The notes under the pieces: model-generated
Databases searched by the model: none
Told to the model about the DNA's origin: nothing
Seen by the model: the letters and a program-made list of their open reading frames with translations, nothing else
In this document: positions 58,081-64,000 of the stretch, piece by piece
Layout: each line of letters starts with the position of its first letter
How positions within the stretch are numbered: the stretch's first letter is position 1
From: Tetradesmus obliquus
Lineage: Eukaryota; Chlorophyta; Chlorophyceae; Sphaeropleales; Scenedesmaceae
Reading direction: 5' to 3'
NCBI GenBank assembly: GCA_030272155.1
Contig: CP126195.1
Coordinates: 1,178,001 to 1,242,000, forward strand
DNA: 64,000 nt
Made by a program: the position numbers and the translations under genes

Positions 58081-60284
58081 ATGCCTGCAGGGGGGCTGTC
58101 CATGGTGCGCAAGCACCCTTCAGGATGGAAGAGCAACCGCAGCACCACGGCCATGAGGGTGGCGGCGGTGGTGTGTGTGATAATGGCTTTGACCACAGCT
58201 GACGAAAAGTTTACGCCCGCATATTATTACAGAGAGCAGTACCCTGACTACGCCAAGGAGGTACACGGGGACCTGAACCGGTTCTGCAAACTTCATCACA
58301 AGAACTTCACAGCAAACGGCACAGTGGCTACACCCAAGCATGGCGGCAGGCCCTCAAATGTCCCACATGCTGTCGCCTTCCATGCCAGCACAATATTCAA
58401 GGCTGGCAAGGTGGTAAAGGCCTACCCATCGGCAGATTCAAAGAGAAAGGTTGATGTGCACGTGTGGTGGACTTCAATCGAAGTCGCATGTCAGGAAAAT
58501 GACACACTGCGCCAGCTGTGCACTGACTACAACATCACACCCAAGAGACTGCTGAAGTACATGAAATGGGCTGACCCCGACCTGGTGCGCAGGAGAATAG
58601 ATGTGAAGCTGGACTTGACAAAGATACAGAAACAAAGGCGAAAGGCAGCAGCTGCGGCGCTGTGGCAGAAGTACCAAAGTGACCCCGACATGCTGCAGCG
58701 CATATATTTCATTGATGAGTGCAAATTCTGGATGTCAGACCTGGCAGGCGGCTCCGTCAAGGTCTATTGTGATGCACACAATGAAAACGTGCATGCTGTG
58801 CTGCCATGCAAATGGATGCGCAAGGGCAAGGACGCAGAGCCGGTCAAGTTGCACTTTGTCTGCGCCGTCAACGCTGTGCACGGGCCCGTCTACTGCAATT
58901 TTGTCACCGGCACAACAGACAACAAGGACCATGCTGGCAACCTCAATGTACCGTACATGGTGAGTGTGCGCTGCTACTGCGCAGGCGCCTGCCATCGAAA
59001 GACATGCCAGCCCTGCTGTACTGTGTAGTAACAGTCCCGCAGAGCTTTTTTTAGTGCTGTAGTGAAGCTGCAGCGCTGCCCGTCCTCTGCTGTGAACATA
59101 ACAGCAGAGTAACTTGGTGACAGTACAATGACACCACCTGCAGCAGCAAGCTGGAAATTAATGTGCAAGGATTGGTGCATGTCACATCCGCGCGTGCTCA
59201 CGCGCAGCACACTGACCCCTGGCTGCAGCCAGTTGTCATATGCTGCAGCGCAGAACTCAAAGTCGCGCTCCAGCACCTGCTGCCTGCTGCTGCTGTAATA
59301 ACCCTTGTCATGACATGAGCCATCAGCTTGAATCAGCATGTTGTGCTGTGCATGGAGGAAATCAATCCGCCCATCCCACCAGTCCACTGCTACCTGAGCA
59401 CACATACTGCTGCTGATGCCTAACCAATACAGCATGCACACCAGCTGCTCCTCGCTTGTGTGCATGTAGCCCATGCATGTGCCAACCATATCAGCCAGCA
59501 CACATGCACACATCTTGCACTGAAGCGCTGCTGCTGTGGCGACTGCACGCGGCGCGCAGAACTTGAAGTGCTGCACACCTGGCAAGCAGCCAGTCAAGCC
59601 CCAGAACAATCTCTGCCCCCTCATAGACTTGGTGATGTATCTGACCTTGTCTGCACTGAGCCTGATGTAGAAGCGTCCCATCGCATCCATCCACACCGCT
59701 GCGTTGCGCTCCTGCGCTGCTAACAAGGCTGCGCGCTGCCAATCCGGCAATTCTTGCACCTGCAGTTGAAGGACAAACCAACCCAGCAGGCCAAGAGCAT
59801 GACTCAGCTGGAGTTTGTTCACTGCATGATGGAGATCAGAGACATAGCCAACCAACAGCAGGCGCAGCGCGGCACTACGCCGCTGTACATCTTTGACAAC
59901 CCAAGTGTTCACCTGGGGAAGGATGGCCTACAGATGTTGGTTGCAGGTGGCATCAATGAAGATCAACTGCTGCACATTGCACCCTACTCCCCAGATTTCA
60001 ACAAGCCCATTGAACATGCATTTGGCAGCCTCAAAGCAGCCTTCCGCAACTACTTGTATAACAGCTGCCAGCTGGGTGGTGCTGATGTGAAGCCGCGAGA
60101 CCTGCAGCACGGCCTGTACAACACCTTTATGAAGATCACAGCTGCATCTGTCATGGCTGATGTATTGAAGCTGCCAGATTTGTGGAACATGGTGCGCAGC
60201 CGCAAGAGGAGTCTTTGTGTGTGCCGAGACGGGAAGCAGCGCCGCGGCACTGCTGGCGACTACCCCAGGAAAGACCAGCGCTGA
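58081..60284 (+). CDS. DDE transposase (copy 15)
   Basis: Exons 58081-58959 and 59766-60284, intron 58960-59765. Last copy with both exons in the window. Confidence 0.85.
58974..59690 (-). CDS. Antisense EDxHD-like nuclease ORF (copy 15)
   Basis: Intact 238-codon frame nested in intron 58960-59765. Confidence 0.55.
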   Translation of the reverse strand: MDAMGRFYIRLSADKVRYITKSMRGQRLFWGLTGCLPGVQHFKFCAPRAVATAAALQCKMCACVLADMVGTCMGYMHTSEEQLVCMLYWLGISSSMCAQVAVDWWDGRIDFLHAQHNMLIQADGSCHDKGYYSSSRQQVLERDFEFCAAAYDNWLQPGVSVLRVSTRGCDMHQSLHINFQLAAAGGVIVLSPSYSAVMFTAEDGQRCSFTTALKKALRDCYYTVQQGWHVFRWQAPAQ

Positions 60285-61532
60285 GTCTGCTGTTGTGCTG
60301 CTGCATGGCATGTAGGGATTGTGGCTGTCAGCTGCATGCAAGATGGCTGGCCAGCAGTGCACAGGGTGTCACTCAGAGAGCCCTTGAGCTCACCTGTTTG
60401 AGGGCACCTGCGCTTGTCGCCGTCCTGCATGTTCGCACCGCCCGGGGCTTGGGAGGTGCTGGCACCATGCTGCTGTAGGGTGGTTACTTCCTGGTGTTCA
60501 CCTGAGAGCGAGTGTGGGAACAAAATGGCATGTTCAGAAGCTTATTGTATGAGTAAACTACATGTGGATGTTGTGCTTTGGTGCTCAGACTTGTCAGGAG
60601 CGGTTCCTGCTTCAAACGACTGCTGCAAGGCAGCAAGGCACTTGGTGGCCATTTCACATACAGGCATTTGCAGTCATGCTGAATTGCCGAATGTAATGGT
60701 AAAATTCCTGTCATAATTCAACTACGCTCGAAGCTCTTGAACATGGCTCCTGCTGCTGTCACTCGCGTTGGTTGTGACGACTGTTGGCCTGCCAAGCGAT
60801 ATGCACGGAGCCTGCAAGAAACCTTGCGGTCGATTAACTTTTAAATTTGACGATTGATTTAAGCATGGCTTGAGCCGAAATAAACTGCGATATGGTGAAG
60901 AACTTCAAGACGGAAAGGTGCCCTGAAACAAGCCTGCTCCGAGCCACACAGCTGCCACGCTGCCAACTTATCATCGTCGACACATTATGCAACGTACCTT
61001 TGGTTGAAGCAGAAAACCAATCCTGACGGGCCCTCGCAAGCCCACGTTGCAGGTGAGCCTGACGGGTCAACACGGATGTCCAGAGCACTGCAGCTCGATC
61101 GCGTTGCTGCAGCACCTACATACAATTTGTTTTGAACATTGAACGACGTTAAACACAGCGCAGTGCTGAAAGGCTTCGCCAAAAAATTAGGTGGCAGCAG
61201 TGAGGCACCTGCTGGCACATGCTGCTGCTGTCACGCCCACCAACAACTGCAGTTGAAAAACACATGCCACCGTGATTCACAGCACACATAGCTGTAACGT
61301 TTCCTGTTGTCTGCTGCTGCTGCTGCTCCTGCCCAGGCAGATATCATATATCGCAAACAGTGCTACTGCCGCAGTAAAATCAGCTGCATACCCAGCAGCA
61401 GCAGGAGCACATCAGCCATAGCATAAAAAGGTAGGTGTGCACTTCAGGCACCAAGTCCAGGAACAGCAACAGAAGGGATGCAGTGCAGGCTATGAACTGC
61501 TGCAGCAAAGGCTGGCATGCAATCACAGTCTC

Positions 61533-62252
61533 AGCTGGGTATGGTACAAACGTAGCATCTGCATTTTGCAACAAATCAACACAGCTTGCAAGCAGACAGC
61601 CATGCTGGCATAGCAACCTGCTGTATGTGGCAGGCACAGTAAGGCACAGCTGCCAGTGCTGCTGCTTTGGTTTGCTTGCATCCCAACTGCACAGCAGGGC
61701 CCCCACCTGCCAGCAGCAGCAGCTTCAAACTGCTAGTAATTTTGAGCTCCAGAATTCGCCTTGATCACACAAGAAGGATGTTTGCAGGAAACTGTGTAGA
61801 ATACTAGTCCTCAACAAACTCTGTGCAGCCACACTAGCTGCACGCGCGCAGCAGCTGCCGGTGGGCCTGAAGCGGTGTTGCGCACTATGTAACAGATATG
61901 ACAGTTGAAACTGTATGTGCAGCGCACAGCGCCAAGCAGCAGAGCGCAACAGCAGCGGCAGGGCACTTGGCACACCAGAACTGCAGTGCCTGATCAGCCA
62001 GCAAGGGAAGCCCAGAAGTATTACATTACACATCAAAACATGTTGCAGGCAGCAGCACCCACAGCAACACTCTACAGCGCAAGTTAACATATGTAACAGT
62101 CGAGTCGGGGCACTTCAGGGCAACGTGTTTTTAGCTCTTTTCTTGCAGCACACTGTGCCACTGCTAACAGCTCAAATTGATTTAGATTCGTCGTTGAAAG
62201 CTTGACATTTATATGTAGGCCACTTGTTCGCTACGTTTGTACCATGCCCAGC
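61533..62252. mobile_element. 720 bp MITE-like element (copy 12)
   Basis: Filled junction upstream of transposase copy 16; the last element in the window. Confidence 0.65.
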
Positions 62253-62362
62253 TGAGACCGGTCAAACTCCATGATGCCGCAGGCTGTTGTTTGACCTGAC
62301 CAGTTACTTCTGTTCACACTGCTGCTAGAAGCACAGCTAACATATCCATACGTTTTGGATTC

Positions 62363-64000
62363 ATGCCTGCAGGGGGGCTGTCCATGGTGCGCAAGCACCC
62401 TTCAGGATGGAAGAGCAACCGCAGCACCACGGCCATGAGGGTGGCGGCGGTGGTGTGTGTGATAATGGCTTTGACCACAGCTGACGAAAAGTTTACGCCC
62501 GCATATTATTACAGAGAGCAGTACCCTGACTACGCCAAGGAGGTACACGGGGACCTGAACCGGTTCTGCAAACTTCATCACAAGAACTTCACAGCAAACG
62601 GCACAGTGGCTACACCCAAGCATGGCGGCAGGCCCTCAAATGTCCCACATGCTGTCGCCTTCCATGCCAGCACAATATTCAAGGCTGGCAAGGTGGTAAA
62701 GGCCTACCCATCGGCAGATTCAAAGAGAAAGGTTGATGTGCACGTGTGGTGGACTTCAATCGAAGTCGCATGTCAGGAAAATGACACACTGCGCCAGCTG
62801 TGCACTGACTACAACATCACACCCAAGAGACTGCTGAAGTACATGAAATGGGCTGACCCCGACCTGGTGCGCAGGAGAATAGATGTGAAGCTGGACTTGA
62901 CAAAGATACAGAAACAAAGGCGAAAGGCAGCAGCTGCGGCGCTGTGGCAGAAGTACCAAAGTGACCCCGACATGCTGCAGCGCATATATTTCATTGATGA
63001 GTGCAAATTCTGGATGTCAGACCTGGCAGGCGGCTCCGTCAAGGTCTATTGTGATGCACACAATGAAAACGTGCATGCTGTGCTGCCATGCAAATGGATG
63101 CGCAAGGGCAAGGACGCAGAGCCGGTCAAGTTGCACTTTGTCTGCGCCGTCAACGCTGTGCACGGGCCCGTCTACTGCAATTTTGTCACCGGCACAACAG
63201 ACAACAAGGACCATGCTGGCAACCTCAATGTACCGTACATGGTGAGTGTGCGCTGCTACTGCGCAGGCGCCTGCCATCGAAAGACATGCCAGCCCTGCTG
63301 TACTGTGTAGTAACAGTCCCGCAGAGCTTTTTTTAGTGCTGTAGTGAAGCTGCAGCGCTGCCCGTCCTCTGCTGTGAACATAACAGCAGAGTAACTTGGT
63401 GACAGTACAATGACACCACCTGCAGCAGCAAGCTGGAAATTAATGTGCAAGGATTGGTGCATGTCACATCCGCGCGTGCTCACGCGCAGCACACTGACCC
63501 CTGGCTGCAGCCAGTTGTCATATGCTGCAGCGCAGAACTCAAAGTCGCGCTCCAGCACCTGCTGCCTGCTGCTGCTGTAATAACCCTTGTCATGACATGA
63601 GCCATCAGCTTGAATCAGCATGTTGTGCTGTGCATGGAGGAAATCAATCCGCCCATCCCACCAGTCCACTGCTACCTGAGCACACATACTGCTGCTGATG
63701 CCTAACCAATACAGCATGCACACCAGCTGCTCCTCGCTTGTGTGCATGTAGCCCATGCATGTGCCAACCATATCAGCCAGCACACATGCACACATCTTGC
63801 ACTGAAGCGCTGCTGCTGTGGCGACTGCACGCGGCGCGCAGAACTTGAAGTGCTGCACACCTGGCAAGCAGCCAGTCAAGCCCCAGAACAATCTCTGCCC
63901 CCTCATAGACTTGGTGATGTATCTGACCTTGTCTGCACTGAGCCTGATGTAGAAGCGTCCCATCGCATCCATCCACACCGCTGCGTTGCGCTCCTGCGCT
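62363..64000 (+). CDS. DDE transposase (copy 16), cut by window end
   Basis: Exon 1 is complete at 62363-63241. The window ends inside the intron, which starts at 63242, so exon 2 with catalytic D337 and E376 lies outside. There is no sign that the gene itself is truncated. Confidence 0.8.
63256..63972 (-). CDS. Antisense EDxHD-like nuclease ORF (copy 16)
   Basis: The ATG-started 238-codon frame is complete in the window even though its host transposase gene is cut; the ATG is at 63972-63970. Confidence 0.55.
   Translation of the reverse strand: MDAMGRFYIRLSADKVRYITKSMRGQRLFWGLTGCLPGVQHFKFCAPRAVATAAALQCKMCACVLADMVGTCMGYMHTSEEQLVCMLYWLGISSSMCAQVAVDWWDGRIDFLHAQHNMLIQADGSCHDKGYYSSSRQQVLERDFEFCAAAYDNWLQPGVSVLRVSTRGCDMHQSLHINFQLAAAGGVIVLSPSYSAVMFTAEDGQRCSFTTALKKALRDCYYTVQQGWHVFRWQAPAQ

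Larger units (their letters stand above)
1..64000. repeat. Tandem array of 4,282/3,562 bp transposase-bearing units
   Basis: The window is covered end to end by one repeat unit in direct orientation. Taking unit starts just after the 720 bp element (110 bp before each transposase ATG), units begin at 183, 4465, 8027, 12309, 15871, 20153, 23715, 27997, 32279, 36561, 40843, 45125, 49407, 53689, 57971 and 62253 (last one cut by the window end); bases 1-182 are the tail of a previous unit. Units starting at 4465, 12309 and 20153 are 3,562 bp; all other complete ones are 4,282 bp. The only difference seen is presence or absence of a 720 bp segment, plus a 2 nt remnant at 181-182. All long reading frames are the same in every copy. 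This points to very recent amplification or strong homogenisation; a collapsed or expanded assembly cannot be excluded from sequence alone. Confidence 0.98.

Noticed and set aside
1-64000. Ribosomal DNA array
   Set aside because: The unit length could suit rDNA, but no rRNA core sequence is recognisable and each unit carries a long protein-coding transposase gene.
1-64000. CRISPR array or bacterial operon
   Set aside because: There are no short repeats with spacers and no Shine-Dalgarno-led gene strings; splice signals and intron-split catalytic domains indicate a eukaryote.

Overview
The whole 64 kb window is one head-to-tail tandem array. It holds fifteen complete copies and two partial ones of a single repeat unit, and no unique sequence. 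The unit has two lengths, 4,282 bp (long) and 3,562 bp (short). They differ only by a 720 bp segment with inverted-repeat ends that sits 111 bp upstream of a transposase gene. Counted by the junction upstream of each transposase gene the order is: short variant, L, S, L, S, L, S, then nine L in a row. The left part is therefore a 7,844 bp dimeric higher-order repeat and the right part a run of monomers. I noticed no differences between copies other than at this junction. The array leaves the window at both ends.

The sequence looks like nuclear DNA of a eukaryote, most probably a green alga (Chlorophyta). The reasons are a strong CTG/GCA trinucleotide bias, a spliceosomal-type intron with G|GTGAGT donor, CTAAC branch-like motif and CTGCAG acceptor, TGTAA motifs of the kind green algae use for polyadenylation, and a Tc1/mariner-like transposase. 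There are no bacterial operons, ribosome binding sites, rRNA or tRNA genes, and no CRISPR array. The organism call is inference.

Each unit holds, in order: (1) a 110 bp leader with a small inverted repeat; (2) a two-exon plus-strand gene for a 465-residue DDE transposase with residues D212, D337 and E376 (38 residues between the last two); (3) inside its 806 bp phase-0 intron, on the opposite strand, a 238-codon ORF with a Vsr/DUF559-like (EDxHD, PD-(D/E)XK fold) nuclease signature that fills most of the intron; (4) about 1.25 kb with no convincing gene, but with splice-like signals on the minus strand, a TGTAA motif and a short CTG run; (5) in long units, the 720 bp MITE-like element.

The most interesting points are the antisense nuclease ORF nested in the transposase intron, which looks like a mobile spliceosomal intron or a nuclease-plus-transposase composite, and the 720 bp element, whose insertion site occurs in three states (filled, clean empty, empty with a 2 nt remnant) within one array, as expected for cut-and-paste excision. 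The transposase and nuclease frames are open in every copy, so the array could be a high-copy source of both proteins, or a young satellite built from a mobile element.
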